The notes beneath the pieces are model-generated. The model was not told the origin of the DNA. It searched no databases and was given only the letters and a program-made list of their open reading frames with translations. The translations under genes and the position numbers were made by a program. A stretch of 64,000 bases of DNA from assembly GCA_958496175.1 (NCBI GenBank), contig OY292275.1, forward strand, positions 52,591,701 to 52,655,700, in the 5' to 3' direction. Every line of letters begins with the position of its first letter. Positions within the stretch are counted from its first letter, which is position 1. Positions 41,501-46,868 of the stretch are shown here, in pieces. The stretch is from Sisyra terminalis (lineage: Eukaryota > Arthropoda > Insecta > Neuroptera > Sisyridae).

Positions 41501-43528
41501 CATAATTTAAAGTAATATTTGAAGTGGCTTTTTATAAAGTGCCAGATGCAACAGAAGTTTACAATATTTGTTCGTTTCATTTTATGTCAAACTTTATATT
41601 TTGAATTAATCGTGTGTTGATGCATTTGATTCGATTTCATATTGATTTATTTTTATAGAAGTCGTACGTGCTGGTGGCGACTGCCTTGGAAATGTTTTTA
41701 CTAGTTGGCATGTCGTCGCATTTGAGCAAACTTCTTATCGTTTACACTGAAATTGTCGCTATACCAACAATTCGCCAACATCTTCAACAAACCGTCGTGG
41801 GAGTCATCACGGGAGTTCCCATTTTAGCGGTGCTTATCAACCTCGTTGCCTATAGATCTTTGGGACTGGAATTGAAGTCTTGGTGGCTGCTTAATGGGAC
41901 ATTAATATTTAATATATTTGTTACATCAGCCGGAATTATGATCGTTCTTTTTGTTTTCATTTACTTTAGTTTGATACGAAAGTTGCGCCAGTTGATTGAT
42001 CGGCATTTAGATAAAACGAAAGCATTAAGTAAAAGGTATGCATACTAAAGCTTTAATATTATTGTAAAGGTATTAAATTTTCTCTTTTTTCAGAATTGGA
42101 CTTTTGAATCGCGGAGCATTGATTTTCTTTTGCATTGTATCAATGCAAACTGCCAGTATTCTGTACATCAATGTTTCTGATCCAACTAGCCATTACATAT
42201 TTAGCTTTTCTTGTGCAGCAGTTGTAAGATCATCAAATTTCTTTGTCTCAAAAGTATTTATTAAAAAAAAATATCGTTTTAGGGCTTATCGATATTTGTG
42301 TGTTATATTTTGAAGTGTGAATCATCATTACATATGCATTTCATTCGAAAACTTAAACTTCGAAAAAATATTGAAGAAACGTACAGTTCCGAATCGGTCA
42401 ACAGTCCATTAAGTTGTGAGTAAACATCGCTTCTGATAAGTTTAAAATGGATGTCTTATTATTTTTTTTTTTTTAGTTTTTACAAAACAAGATGGGGAAG
42501 TTGAAACCGATTCTGCTCCTCCACCTCGAATTCGTGGATTTTCCAACAACAGTAATCATTCAGAAGGATTTTTAATGGCAGAATCATGCTCGAAAAATTT
42601 CTACAAATACTCAGAAGTCCCGAGTGGAACAATTGAAACTTACGTACACAGCTTATGTGATAATTCAAATGAGAAAATCTATCCAACCGATTTGAGTATG
42701 AAAGATGAACATTATTTAGATAGTCGCGAAATCGTTGATATGGAACGCTATAGTCAAAACACAAAAAGCTATCTTAATCTTGTACATGTACCAACCAATA
42801 TGTACGGAGAATTTATGGAAGCCGATCTGAATAAAAAATATCCCAATGATGTTCGGTATTATTACCCGGAAAGTCACTCGGATGTAACGTTAATACGCCC
42901 AAGTCCCGGCAAGTGTTATATTAGAGACTATGCAATAGTGCCAGTACAAGAAGTTTGTACAACTCGTGCATGTGTCGAATATGACTTACAAACTTCACAA
43001 AATCGCTCCGCTGATTATGTTAACGACCCCAATTTAACCCCAGAACCAACTGCCCATATAATATGTAACGTAAACATTGAACCTGCTGATAAGAAGGTTA
43101 ATCTAATTCCCCTTATTCAAGAGACAAATAAAGACATTACTTTAGATTTAGAGGAATCAAGTCTGACCGAATCGACAAGCAATTCCGATATAACATTACC
43201 AAAAATTGAAAAAAAAGATGATAAACTTGAAGTGGAAAGTTCGAATTCATCGAGCAGCTCCGAAAGAAAACAACCTGAAGGACGCGAAAAAAACAATATC
43301 AAAAGTGATAATTTAGATGGAATGCTAGATCGAATTTCCCATGACTTAGACTATTTATTAAATAGAACCGATGAACTAGAAAATGTCCCTAGTCACACAC
43401 CGCCACCACCTCATATACGAAAAACCAATAAACCTCCAACAATTTGTATTATCGAACAAATTAAAGAAGAAGACGAAGAAGAGGAAATGAATAAAGCTGA
43501 AGAGTTGAAAAGCACAATAACATCATAA
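5465..43528 (+). CDS. Adhesion G-protein-coupled receptor (SEA-Ig-Ig-HRM-GAIN/GPS-7TM), 5'-partial, 16 exons
   Basis: Joined exons: 5465-5535, 5888-5952, 18197-18356, 22473-22609, 22834-23038, 24999-25160, 25305-25595, 26487-26732, 33174-33340, 36481-36627, 36862-37159, 37234-37443, 41659-42035, 42094-42223, 42283-42415, 42477-43528. All introns are GT..AG, the phases agree at every junction, and the frame stays open for about 1282 residues to a TAA stop. Seen in order: SEA (residues about 1-85), two Ig domains (about 99-290), an HRM domain (299-352), GAIN (364-600), GPS (601-641), seven membrane helices (about 655-910) and a cytoplasmic tail (about 911-1282). Family knowledge: such receptors sit in the plasma membrane, bind matrix or cell-surface ligands and normally cleave themselves at the GPS. 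Here the GPS triad is Lys-Thr-Gly, so cleavage is probably lost. It differs from ADGRA/GPR125-type receptors because no LRRs are seen. The signal peptide and first exon are missing. Exact orthology is not established, so no symbol is given. Confidence 0.92.
5888..5952 (+). CDS. Receptor exon: middle of SEA domain
   Basis: A 65-base exon between acceptor TTTTTTTTGTTTCAG and a perfect donor GTAAGT. Read in phase 0 it gives a helix (AKYLKNANIMK) and the strand EDLRILNIT. Its last two bases plus the first base of the exon at 18197 make a Thr codon, giving LRILNITSGSEVTFHF across the splice. That is the typical SEA turn (strand, Asn-x-Ser/Thr, Gly-Ser, strand). The following intron is 12.2 kb and holds many transposon relics. 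Confidence 0.8.
5953..6872. other. Intron sequence, nothing recognised
   Basis: Start of the 12.2-kb receptor intron. AT-rich, without recognisable repeat or exon. Confidence 0.45.
6873..7815. repeat. Tandem duplicate, copy 1
   Basis: Shares with 7860-9605 the blocks GACGAGAGACTTATGAATGG, AAACCAAATGGATAGTTGTC, TATACCACCATAAATGGAG, CTTCAGCAT.TTTTTCTATG and AATAGGTCTCCGCACCC in the same order. This copy carries a small TA-flanked MITE (6933-7204) but lacks the mariner and hAT insertions found in copy 2, so it serves as their empty site. Confidence 0.85.
6933..7204. mobile_element. MITE with TCGATACCTTA inverted ends, TA target
   Basis: Left end TCGATACCTTAAAACACAAA; the right end reversed gives TCGATACCTTAGACTC and, after a short extra segment, AACACAAATG. 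TA flanks both sides. 272 bases, no coding capacity. Absent from the matching place in copy 2, where a mariner sits instead. Confidence 0.7.
7929..8823 (-). mobile_element. Defective mariner-family element
   Basis: Ends GGATGGGCC and GCCCACCC are inverted and flanked by TA. The 895-base length is short for a mariner (about 1.3 kb). Transposase coding runs on the minus strand but lacks its N-terminal DNA-binding part and is frameshifted. Confidence 0.85.
8034..8740 (-). pseudogene. mariner transposase pseudogene (N-terminus missing, frameshift)
   Basis: Two minus-strand frames together give the catalytic part. 8662-8400 has IIFSDEMHFCLGGYVNKQN, ENPHVIEEKPMHPQRVTVWC and GGIIGPFFFEN (first catalytic Asp in FSDE). 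8390-8034 has DIWFQQDSATCHTS (second Asp), PPISCDLTPLDYYLWG (third Asp) and a helical end. The frame shifts near 8395. Upstream of 8662 only scraps such as LKTYFENG-like residues remain and the helix-turn-helix region is gone. The catalytic residues are intact but the gene cannot make a whole enzyme. Confidence 0.9.
9173..9314. mobile_element. hAT-type MITE, 142 bases
   Basis: Ends TAGGAATTACAATC and, reversed, TAGGAGTTGCAATC. An 8-base duplication (TTTCTATG / ATTCTATG) flanks it. Copy 1 of the host repeat has the uninterrupted site TTTTTCTATGGCAG near 7488. The interior carries the palindromes ATCCCGCGGGAT and GCGGGATCCCGC. Confidence 0.85.
9606..10984. other. Intron sequence, nothing recognised
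   Basis: Several short overlapping frames on both strands near 10.1-10.6 kb are Lys/Phe-rich and look random. Confidence 0.4.
10985..11172. mobile_element. Small hairpin element with tRNA T-arm-like loop
   Basis: Arms AATGGATAATAATATATAT and the reverse at 11150-11170, continuing through GTCTTTGAG, AATTAAAAAATTACTTTATT and ACGG, pair over about 62 bases. The loop (11047-11109) holds, on the minus strand, CGCTCGGGTTCGATTCCCGG, the pattern of a tRNA T arm and pol III B box, plus a (TAA)n run. Confidence 0.75.
11655..12050. repeat. Dispersed repeat, copy A
   Basis: Closely matches 35320-35680: CTCTAGATCACAA.CATTGGT, GTATAAGTACTACATAA, AAATTTCGGTTGTTGATTAA. No coding seen. Unit boundaries not determined. 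Confidence 0.7.
12051..13433. other. Intron sequence, nothing recognised
   Basis: AT-rich, only short random frames. A phrase CAGGGGCAGATCTGGATCC at 13431-13449 could be a hAT end but no partner with a target duplication was found. Confidence 0.35.
13612..14424. mobile_element. Foldback element, arms about 340 bases
   Basis: GGTCCCATCGTGAAATTTTG at 13641 is answered by its reverse complement at about 14375. In between, AAGTCCTCGACCAAGAC, TTTTACCGAAGATGATT, ACAAAGTCGTAACTCACACC and GGCCACTGAACCTGATTTTT all have partners in the other arm. The centre is near 14015. Outer ends start with ATGATTTTTTTT. No clear target duplication. The 113-codon frame at 13751-14092 crosses the fold and is judged non-coding. 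Confidence 0.8.
14740..14833 (-). mobile_element. hAT-like terminal fragment
   Basis: Reversed, it begins CAGTGATGGATTTGCACCT and runs through TTTTAGGGGTGG and AATCCCAAAATTTTA. The same order occurs at 61365-61440. So it is the end of the same hAT-like family; the other end is not visible. Confidence 0.6.
14840..16317. other. Intron sequence, nothing recognised
   Basis: AT-rich without coding frames or clear repeats. Confidence 0.4.
16318..16940. mobile_element. Foldback element, arms about 270 bases
   Basis: TAAGCTTGGATCAGGAACG at 16328 pairs with CGTTCCTGATCCAAGCTTA at about 16911. GTTCACTCGAATGCAATTTG, TACGTAAACTTTGACATG and ATTTTCAAATATG also recur reversed. The centre is near 16640 with Eco-like GCGATT/AATCGC ends to the inner arms. 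The 91-codon frame at 16333-16608 is an arm, not a gene. Confidence 0.8.
16993..17530 (+). pseudogene. jockey-like non-LTR retrotransposon reverse transcriptase remnant
   Basis: Translating across shifts gives VTFTLRKGKYPLVT near 17000, then YGIELWGSASKSSAKILEKA, QSKMLR, DVPWYKTFETLQIDL near 17260-17390. These match the C-terminal thumb region of jockey-clade reverse transcriptases (YGIQLWG ... NAPWY). Stops and shifts throughout; no intact frame, no endonuclease part. Confidence 0.75.
17531..18196. other. End of intron, nothing recognised
   Basis: Open frames on both strands at 17.68-17.95 kb arise from low-complexity Lys/Phe/Asn codons. Confidence 0.4.
18197..18356 (+). CDS. Receptor exon: C-terminal half of SEA domain
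   Basis: Acceptor TTCTATTGCAG, donor GTTAGT. Enters in phase 2 and leaves in phase 0. The segment begins Ser-Gly-Ser-Glu-Val-Thr-Phe-His-Phe, continues with a basic helix containing RVRDALNRLIERG, then LGNFTLAPTQL. This order (central strand, helix, last strand with a Pro-containing turn) is that of the SEA fold. SEA domains are extracellular and often occur close to the membrane or next to Ig domains. No GSVVV autocleavage motif is present; the turn reads GSEV instead. Confidence 0.88.
18357..22472. other. Receptor intron, nothing recognised
   Basis: 4.1 kb of AT-rich sequence. A 144-codon minus-strand frame (20444-20878) is Lys/Ile/Asn-rich, has no recognisable domain and was not accepted. 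Confidence 0.45.
22473..22609 (+). CDS. Receptor exon: first half of Ig-like domain 1
   Basis: Acceptor TTGTTTACAG, donor GTATTT; phase 0 in, phase 2 out. Encodes an Ig start (REGEEFSLSC, first core Cys) and the FNWYKDG strand with the core Trp. The reading frame closes a few residues into the intron, which supports the donor. One Asn-Val-Ser glycosylation site is visible. Confidence 0.92.
22834..23038 (+). CDS. Receptor exon: second half of Ig domain 1 and start of Ig domain 2
   Basis: Acceptor CTGCTTACAG, donor GTAAAG; phase 2 in, phase 0 out. Contains ILLINKATHLDSGVYTCQAV, the classic Ig strand with Asp-Ser-Gly-x-Tyr-x-Cys, then a short linker rich in Pro and hydrophobic residues that opens the second Ig domain. 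Confidence 0.94.
23418..23747. mobile_element. hAT MITE with perfect 8-base target duplication
   Basis: Ends CAGCGGTCGGGGAACC and, reversed, CAGCGATCAGGGAACTT. ATCTAGAT flanks both sides exactly (23410-23417, 23748-23755). 330 bases, no coding. Lies inside a receptor intron. The end sequence is of the CAGxGGTxxxCAAC-like hAT type. Confidence 0.9.
23971..24480 (-). mobile_element. Tc1-like relic, copy A
   Basis: Begins CAGTCCCTGACCATATTAAT and shares with 38118-38750 the blocks AAGTAA(A/G)AGCTATTTTATTTT, TTTAACTTTCCT and ACATATTTTCAATG. The minus strand keeps scraps of the Tc1 transposase end (HIENM, RNVVKY, PLEKIF). No clear right end. Confidence 0.6.
24999..25160 (+). CDS. Receptor exon: Ig-like domain 2, first part
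   Basis: Acceptor GGGATTGTTACAG, donor GTAAGT, phase 0 on both sides. Encodes GDNVTIKCLSP (core Cys) and YNWARQ (core Trp) of a second Ig domain. The preceding intron (23039-24998) holds a hAT MITE and a Tc1 relic. Confidence 0.93.
25305..25595 (+). CDS. Receptor exon: end of Ig domain 2 and HRM (hormone-receptor) domain
   Basis: Acceptor CCTTTTATAG, donor GTAAGT, phase 0 on both sides. The first residues give the Tyr-Asn-Cys strand that closes Ig domain 2. Then comes the HRM pattern: LCPTEW, DILWPET, a Cys-Pro, GKVTRNC and a final Asp-Cys (residues 299-352 of the partial protein). In family B and adhesion receptors this Cys-rich module is extracellular and lies just before the GAIN domain. 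Confidence 0.95.
25790..26293. other. Intronic island with CACGTG and two TGACGTCA sites
   Basis: Richer in CG than its flanks. CACGTG at 25793, TGACGTCA at 25833 and 26238, ending with a CG-rich phrase (GCGCTCGGGTTTG, GAGCCGTCGGCGTGTCG) at 26250-26285. The phrase ATGAGTG..AC...TGACGTCA occurs at both ends in the same orientation. It could be an unrecognised repeat or an enhancer/promoter; no transcript evidence. Confidence 0.4.
26487..26732 (+). CDS. Receptor exon: helical subdomain A of GAIN
   Basis: Two AG acceptors are possible (26486 and 26494); only the first keeps phase 0. Donor GTAAGT after FDN. The peptide is amphipathic helical (LLRCLEYVKSRERLYPGEG, then VLRLIQRVFEYINTTLAADE), as expected for the GAIN helical subdomain that follows an HRM domain. 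The next intron is 6.4 kb; I looked for a skipped exon in it and found none that fits phase 0. Confidence 0.9.
26733..28514. other. Intron sequence, nothing recognised
   Basis: A TTTGTGTTTCAG..GTAAGA pair at 27709-27737 looks like an exon but has a stop in the only permitted phase. Confidence 0.45.
28515..29186. mobile_element. Foldback element, arms about 285 bases
   Basis: ATATATAGGATATATTGCGG pairs with CCGCAATATATCCTATATAT; also TATGGTATGATTTTTATAT, GTGACGTATTGCCCAGATAC, GGTCATCAAGTAGTTTGGAT and TAAGTCGTGC pair. The unpaired centre is about 28800-28905. No target duplication found. Confidence 0.8.
29187..30812. other. Intron sequence, nothing recognised
   Basis: AT-rich. A short ATTAGAC triple repeat occurs at about 30166-30187. 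Confidence 0.4.
30813..31647 (-). mobile_element. Deleted hAT element (Charlie/ZBED-like)
   Basis: Left end CAGAGGTTTCCAACCTTTTT; right end, reversed, CAGTAATTCCCAAAGTATG. Both are of the CAGxGGTTCCCAACCTTTT hAT kind. Flanks GTTTGACC and ATCTAACC differ only by transitions and may be a decayed 8-base duplication. 835 bases, with a C-terminal transposase scrap inside. Confidence 0.75.
31230..31400 (-). pseudogene. hAT transposase C-terminal remnant (ZBED5/SCAND3-like)
   Basis: The minus strand reads LLCETGFSAVTIRKSKYRLQ, INVEQEMRVAKSNFIPRFEK. This matches the well-kept end of ZBED-type hAT transposases (FSxLxxIKTKYRxxLxVExxLRxxLS...PRIE). Only this piece survives. Confidence 0.8.
31650..33173. 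other. Intron sequence, nothing recognised
   Basis: An acceptor-like ATTACAG followed by a short open stretch at 32795 cannot be spliced in the required phase. Confidence 0.45.
33174..33340 (+). CDS. Receptor exon: GAIN domain, helix-to-sheet transition
   Basis: Acceptor GACTAACTTGCAG, donor GTAACA; phase 0 in, phase 2 out. Encodes a helix with LQRLVRTRALI, then strand segments LDSLILDIASLE and LHNLHIPL, matching the start of GAIN subdomain B. The short helix may mean that one helix is abbreviated compared with vertebrate family members. Confidence 0.88.
33816..36095. repeat. Composite dispersed repeat, copy B
   Basis: Starts GACTAGCTAATGCCCGCGAC TTCGTCTGTG, closely like the start of the repeat at 55202. 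Contains a block matching 11655-12050 (35320-35680) and one matching 55905-56030 (GGTAGGAATTTTCAAAAAA, GCCTACTTC, ACGTATTTACT). Inside, TTTGATTATGAAATTTGAAATTTCG-like phrases recur at about 34905, 35588 and 35870. It ends near GGCTAAACGATTTTATATAT. No protein recognised; probably a non-autonomous transposon or nested set. Confidence 0.65.
36481..36627 (+). CDS. Receptor exon: GAIN beta-sandwich
   Basis: Acceptor ATGCTTTCAG, donor GTAAGT; phase 2 on both sides. Encodes alternating strands (NIDIRIESGDM, SFTVAITIYRNLSQLLPV), typical of GAIN subdomain B, with two Asn-x-Ser sites. Confidence 0.9.
36862..37159 (+). CDS. Receptor exon: end of GAIN and GPS motif
   Basis: Acceptor CATCTTTCCAG, donor GTATGA; phase 2 in, phase 0 out. 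Contains GLFWVDLELAHV strands and then the GPS: four Cys and a Trp in the right spacing (WYATC, HTWDLDTC, CTC) followed by KTGTFAVLW. In self-cleaving receptors this reads His-Leu-Ser/Thr before xFAVLM. Here the His is Lys and the nucleophile is Gly (37112-37120). The Phe-Ala-Val-Leu start of the tethered agonist is kept. Confidence 0.95.
37234..37443 (+). CDS. Receptor exon: transmembrane helices 1 and 2
   Basis: Acceptor GTATATGTAACAG, donor GTAAAT, phase 0 on both sides. Two hydrophobic stretches are seen: IVLAGCITCLALSVLTLGLL and LQCCASISGAMLIFIYAV, joined by a loop with WWYHRT. A basic NKEQQ segment precedes TM1 directly after the GPS strand. Only 74 bases of intron separate it from the GPS exon. 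Confidence 0.93.
37444..38117. other. Intron sequence, nothing recognised
   Basis: Start of the 4.2-kb intron between TM2 and TM3 exons. AT-rich. Confidence 0.45.
38118..38750 (-). mobile_element. Tc1-like relic, copy B
   Basis: TACAGTCCCTAGTCATATTA at the left and, reversed, TACAGTCCCTGGCCATATTA at the right form inverted ends beside TA. Inside on the minus strand is the Tc1 transposase end SFDLKPIENMWKLLKK, the equivalent of SPDLNPIENxWxxLKR with the catalytic-region Asp kept, then decayed residues. About 630 bases, so most of the transposase is gone. Confidence 0.8.
39070..39375. repeat. Minisatellite, four units of 75-76 bases
   Basis: The unit start (C/T)AGCTGTGATT recurs at 39084, 39159, 39234 and 39310. 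It is followed by GGTGGGAACGCC and TCTCTTTGTTTT, then GTTCTTTCA. Units diverge by several bases. Confidence 0.85.
40400..40775 (-). pseudogene. mariner transposase N-terminal remnant
   Basis: The minus strand from about 40771 reads LFEYKLGNNTAKAVFNINQA, the first helix-turn-helix of insect mariner transposases (FLYEFKLGHxAxEAxxNINxxxG). After a stop and shift, 40570-40410 reads SIRGLATGIKVS and IGKVKKMDKWVPYKLT, matching the second helix-turn-helix region (ELAxxLNVS...IGKVKKLDKWVPHELT). The catalytic part is absent or unreadable. It belongs to a different mariner subfamily from the element at 7.9 kb. Confidence 0.85.
40780..41658. other. Intron sequence, nothing recognised
   Basis: AT-rich; short frames only. 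Confidence 0.45.
41659..42035 (+). CDS. Receptor exon: transmembrane helices 3 to 5
   Basis: Acceptor ATTTTTATAG, donor GTATGC; phase 0 in, phase 2 out. Three hydrophobic helices: VLVATALEMFLLVGM, VVGVITGVPILAVLINLVAY and a long one with LIFNIFVTSAGIMIVLFVFI. The second extracellular loop reads ELKSWWLLNG. Most family members have Cys-Trp-Leu there and a partner Cys at the top of TM3; both Cys are absent. Confidence 0.93.
42094..42223 (+). CDS. Receptor exon: transmembrane helix 6 and start of helix 7
   Basis: Acceptor TCTCTTTTTTCAG, donor GTAAGA; phase 2 in, phase 0 out. Encodes LNRGALIFFCIVSMQTASIL (TM6), a loop with Asn-Val-Ser, and YIFSFSCAAV, the first half of TM7. Confidence 0.92.
42283..42415 (+). 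CDS. Receptor exon: end of helix 7 and juxtamembrane tail
   Basis: Acceptor TATCGTTTTAG, donor GTGAGT; phase 0 in, phase 1 out. Encodes GLSIFVCYILKC, closing TM7, then a basic segment (HFIRKLKLRKN) typical of the membrane-proximal tail, then a Ser-rich stretch. Confidence 0.92.
42477..43528 (+). CDS. Receptor terminal exon: 349-residue cytoplasmic tail and stop
   Basis: Acceptor of pure T then AG; enters in phase 1 and runs 350 codons to TAA. The tail is predicted disordered: Ser/Thr-rich (ESSLTESTSNSD, SSNSSSSSERK), strongly acidic near the end (IKEEDEEEEM) and with one poly-proline run (TPPPPH). The C-terminus is STITS, which is not a classical PDZ ligand. No kinase, enzyme or known signalling domain is recognised. 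Codon composition and length make it the clearest open frame in the window. Confidence 0.95.
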
Positions 43529-43631
43529 TTTCTTTCCACTGTATAATTTCATGAAAAACTTTTATAATTTCAGATAGATAGTAACATAGTTAAGGTCATA
43601 CTTTTTTGAACGAATTATTAGTCTTAAGGAA

Positions 43632-43637
43632 AATAAA
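43632..43637 (+). promoter_or_regulatory. Polyadenylation signal AATAAA of the receptor gene
   Basis: First AATAAA after the stop codon, 104 bases downstream, followed by an A-run. A second AATAAA lies near 43675. Either could serve; the 3' UTR is then about 130-180 bases. Confidence 0.55.
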
Positions 43638-43782
43638 ATCTTAAAAAAAAACAATAGTTTGGTGTACATATCTTAAATAAAAAAATATTTATTATAAAAA
43701 ATTAGTTGAACTGTTGATTTTTAACAGTTTTCAAATTCGAATTTCGTTAACACCTGTGATATACTACTTAAATTAAAATATA

Positions 43783-43801
43783 ATATATATATATATATAT
43801 A
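43783..43801. repeat. (TA)n microsatellite
   Basis: About nine TA units just downstream of the receptor gene. Confidence 0.8.
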
Positions 43802-45250
43802 GGCTTCAATTGTATATAAAATAGCTAAACATAATGTGCTAGTATTTGCTCCTTTAAAATTCCAATTCCCATTCTAATATTAACACAATAAGTACGATTT
43901 TTTTCTTTGATAAAAATAATTTATGATTTGACTATTAATTGATCAATAAAATAAACTTTTGATAATTAAAGCAATGATTAAATATTCAACACTAATTATT
44001 AAGTTCATGTGGTATTATCTGTGTAATTCCATCCAAACTATATATGTATCTTTAAAATGAAAACAATTATTTGTGGTTAAATGAAAAAGAAAATAATGTT
44101 TGAAAATAATTTGAATAGGTTCATAAATGATAAACATACAAATAGATAAATTCAATACATTTCCAAAAAATATATAATGAAAACATGTCAACATGTCACA
44201 TTCTATATGTGCCTTATGGCTTTAGTTAGCGAAAAAAAGTAAAAACCAATTTATTTGTTTTCATGACTGTTAATTTTTTTTTGTCTTTTAGACTGGTTAA
44301 AATAATTGTTAATGTTTGCAAATTACTATTTATCAAGCATTTTATTTATTACTGTTCAGTATTGTCATTTGAGTTATTTAAGAATTTATTACAACTATTG
44401 TTTTAATGTTTTCAGCAGAAAAATATTTTAGTTAAGTTGGAAATAAAAGCATATGTTGTCGACAATTTTTTTTCAACTAAGTAATCTCCAAATGCATTTG
44501 GAATACTATTTTTGTACCTTGGAATTTGATTAATAAAGAATAATTTAATTCCTCCAATAAACTATTCTGTTGTTTATTTTTAGATTTAATCTTTACAACA
44601 TTTGATTTTTAAAAAAGTTTTGAGGGGAATCATTGACGTAAATAATTTTTTTAGAGTCATTAGCAAATTTGAACTACAAGTCCCCAACTACCATTTTTTA
44701 AATGTTTTATAAACTCACGTTAGGGCATTACTTATAATCCGATGATACAATATACCCTTGAAAAATGAGACTCCTCAAAAACAATAAATTTCAGGGTAAA
44801 TTTGATGCATGTATTTTTTCCTCCTTATCTTCTCGTTTTGATTTCTCAAGGATCTAGCTACTAAATGCAAATCCTCTTGATGCAGTTACGTTGTGGATGA
44901 AATAGTTTCAAATATTTTGCACAATTTCAGCAAAAAAAATAGCCGCTAATATATTTTCTGAAGTTTATCTATCTTTTCTTGCAAATGTTGATTTTTTTTC
45001 TTATAAACAATCATAGAAGTTTTAAAACTGTTAATACTATCATATTTCTCAATTGGATAAAGAGAAGTAAGGTCTACGCTGAGGAACTTAACTTCTATGT
45101 TTTGAATTGTATTTTTTTTACAGAAATTATATTTTTTCAATTCGGAAAAAACATCTTCTGCATTTTATGCAGTTAAATAATTTCTTTTTGGTAAATACAT
45201 TTATTGGTAAGTGTCAGTGATATTGAAGTTTCGTGTGTAAGTTATTCTAA
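43802..45250. other. 3' flank of the receptor gene, nothing recognised
   Basis: AT-rich, no gene, no clear repeat. Confidence 0.45.
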
Positions 45251-45268
45251 TTCCATATTTCTGTACAG

Positions 45269-45433
45269 ATGAAAATAATCGTTCTTTATGACATCAGAGA
45301 ACATTCAATGGATGAACATCGATCTTCATTATCATGGAAACTTCTGGAGAAAGACTGCGTCGTTTGGAAATCTTCAATCGTCTCAATCGTCAATGAAATT
45401 CATGAAGAATATAATTTCCAATTTGTTATGTGA
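45269..45433 (+). CDS. Possible terminal exon of an unknown gene (uncertain)
   Basis: After a TTTCTGTACAG acceptor the frame reads MKIIVLYDIREHSMDEH, then LSWKLLEKDCVVWKSSIVSI and ends EEYNFQFVM before TGA. Composition is less biased than its neighbours and looks protein-like. However, a second frame is also open across the same bases (45288-45476), no partner exon was found and no family is recognised. It could be a last exon of an unseen gene, an alternative receptor 3' exon, or chance. Confidence 0.25.
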   Translation: MKIIVLYDIREHSMDEHRSSLSWKLLEKDCVVWKSSIVSIVNEIHEEYNFQFVM

Positions 45434-45499
45434 AAGAAAATTAATTGATAGGGACCTTTTGAATCAGTGCTTTTAATAGTGTTTTTTCAATGTTTGCTT

Positions 45500-46159
45500 A
45501 AAAATTTTTGGGATAAGTGGTAAGGGAACCAATAATCAAAGTAAAATTAAAGTGTTTTGAATTAAGTGTAATTCAAAATTAATTTTAATAGTTGGAAAAT
45601 AGCAAAACACTGTTCTATGTTTGTTTCATTATATTAACAACTAATAAAAACAATTAATTAAATTCATAGTTGTATTAAATTTGATACACCCAATACCTTT
45701 ACCATTTTTATTTCAGAGATTCTATTCATATACATAAATTATTAAGAAGAGTAAAAGCTTCAAAAATGCTTTTAAATTTTGATGTCTAGGCAACTTATGA
45801 AGCATTAAAGTATAGCATTTGCATCCTAATCTTAATTTTCATAAGTAAAAGTATCATTGATCCCATTGATCCATTCTTGTTATTGTACGTTTGTGGAAAT
45901 ATATCAAATTGGAATTTTACATAAAATAATAAGGTTTCATTTTTATTTAAATTTTTAAAATAATTTTAGGTTTTTTGTGTTTTATGGAACTGGAAGCCTC
46001 AAAAAAATAACGTTTAATTAAATTTTTCTTCTCTGATTTCTTGAAAACTTTTAGTACGCTCAATCATTAGCGCTTGAATAACATTATCAATTATCGATGC
46101 ATTATGAAAATTTGGGAAAAACTAATTAGTAATGAAAGTTAATTAGCAGTAAAGGAAAA
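45500..46159. other. Intergenic, nothing recognised
   Basis: AT-rich spacer between the uncertain exon and the inverted array. Confidence 0.4.
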
Positions 46160-46785
46160 AGTATTTTTTTTCAATAACTTCGGAGATTTAAAATACCCGA
46201 CCAAATGATCCTCGATTTTATGATATTTTTTTCATAAACTTTTATCCGCATTTTTCGATGAAACTCCCACCATAAATGTATGATCGAAGCTATTATCGAA
46301 AAAAAAATGAACTTTTCGATACCCATAAACGAATTGTACGATATTAAAAAAAAAGTTATACGTCACAATGTAATGCAGATGTAAATTGTTTTTTGAATAA
46401 ATTTATGAAGGACATAAACATTTTGCAATGTGGTTCGACAACTTTTCCGAACGTAAAATGAAGAAGCAGTGGTTTCAATTTTTCCGGATAATTCCACGAA
46501 AATCGATCGATTGTAAAAAATTAATGTTATTCAATTTGATATTGCAGAATTATATATTATGCTAGATAATGCTATTCAAATACAAATTTGTTTTATCGAA
46601 AAAAAGGATGAAGGACATTAAAATGTTACAATGTCTTTAGACAAATTTTCCGGGATTAACATGGAGCAGCTATGGTTAAAATAGTTTTGGAAAATTACAA
46701 TTCCTTCGATCGAAAAAATTTTTCAAGTTTCCATCAATAAAGAAATCTTTATATATGAGTTTAAACGATCAATACATATATCTTC

Positions 46786-46868
46786 CAATGGCCGAATCGA
46801 TAAACGCACGGAATATGTTATTAACGGAAAGACGAAGGATCGAATCCCCAACAAGGTAAAAGATTTTT
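46786..46868 (+). promoter_or_regulatory. tRNA-like pol III module (A box, B box, T-run) in the inverted unit
   Basis: A-box-like TGGCCGAATCGATAA at 46789, B-box-like GGATCGAATCCCC at 46837 and TTTTT at 46864. The A part resembles the D arm of Ser/Leu tRNAs. The acceptor arm does not pair, so it is not an intact tRNA gene. Confidence 0.5.

Noticed and set aside
43117..43302. 61-codon minus-strand frame
   Set aside because: Shadow of the receptor tail exon.
46786..46868. Intact tRNA gene in the array
   Set aside because: A and B boxes are present but the acceptor stem pairs at only about three positions and no anticodon arm is clear.
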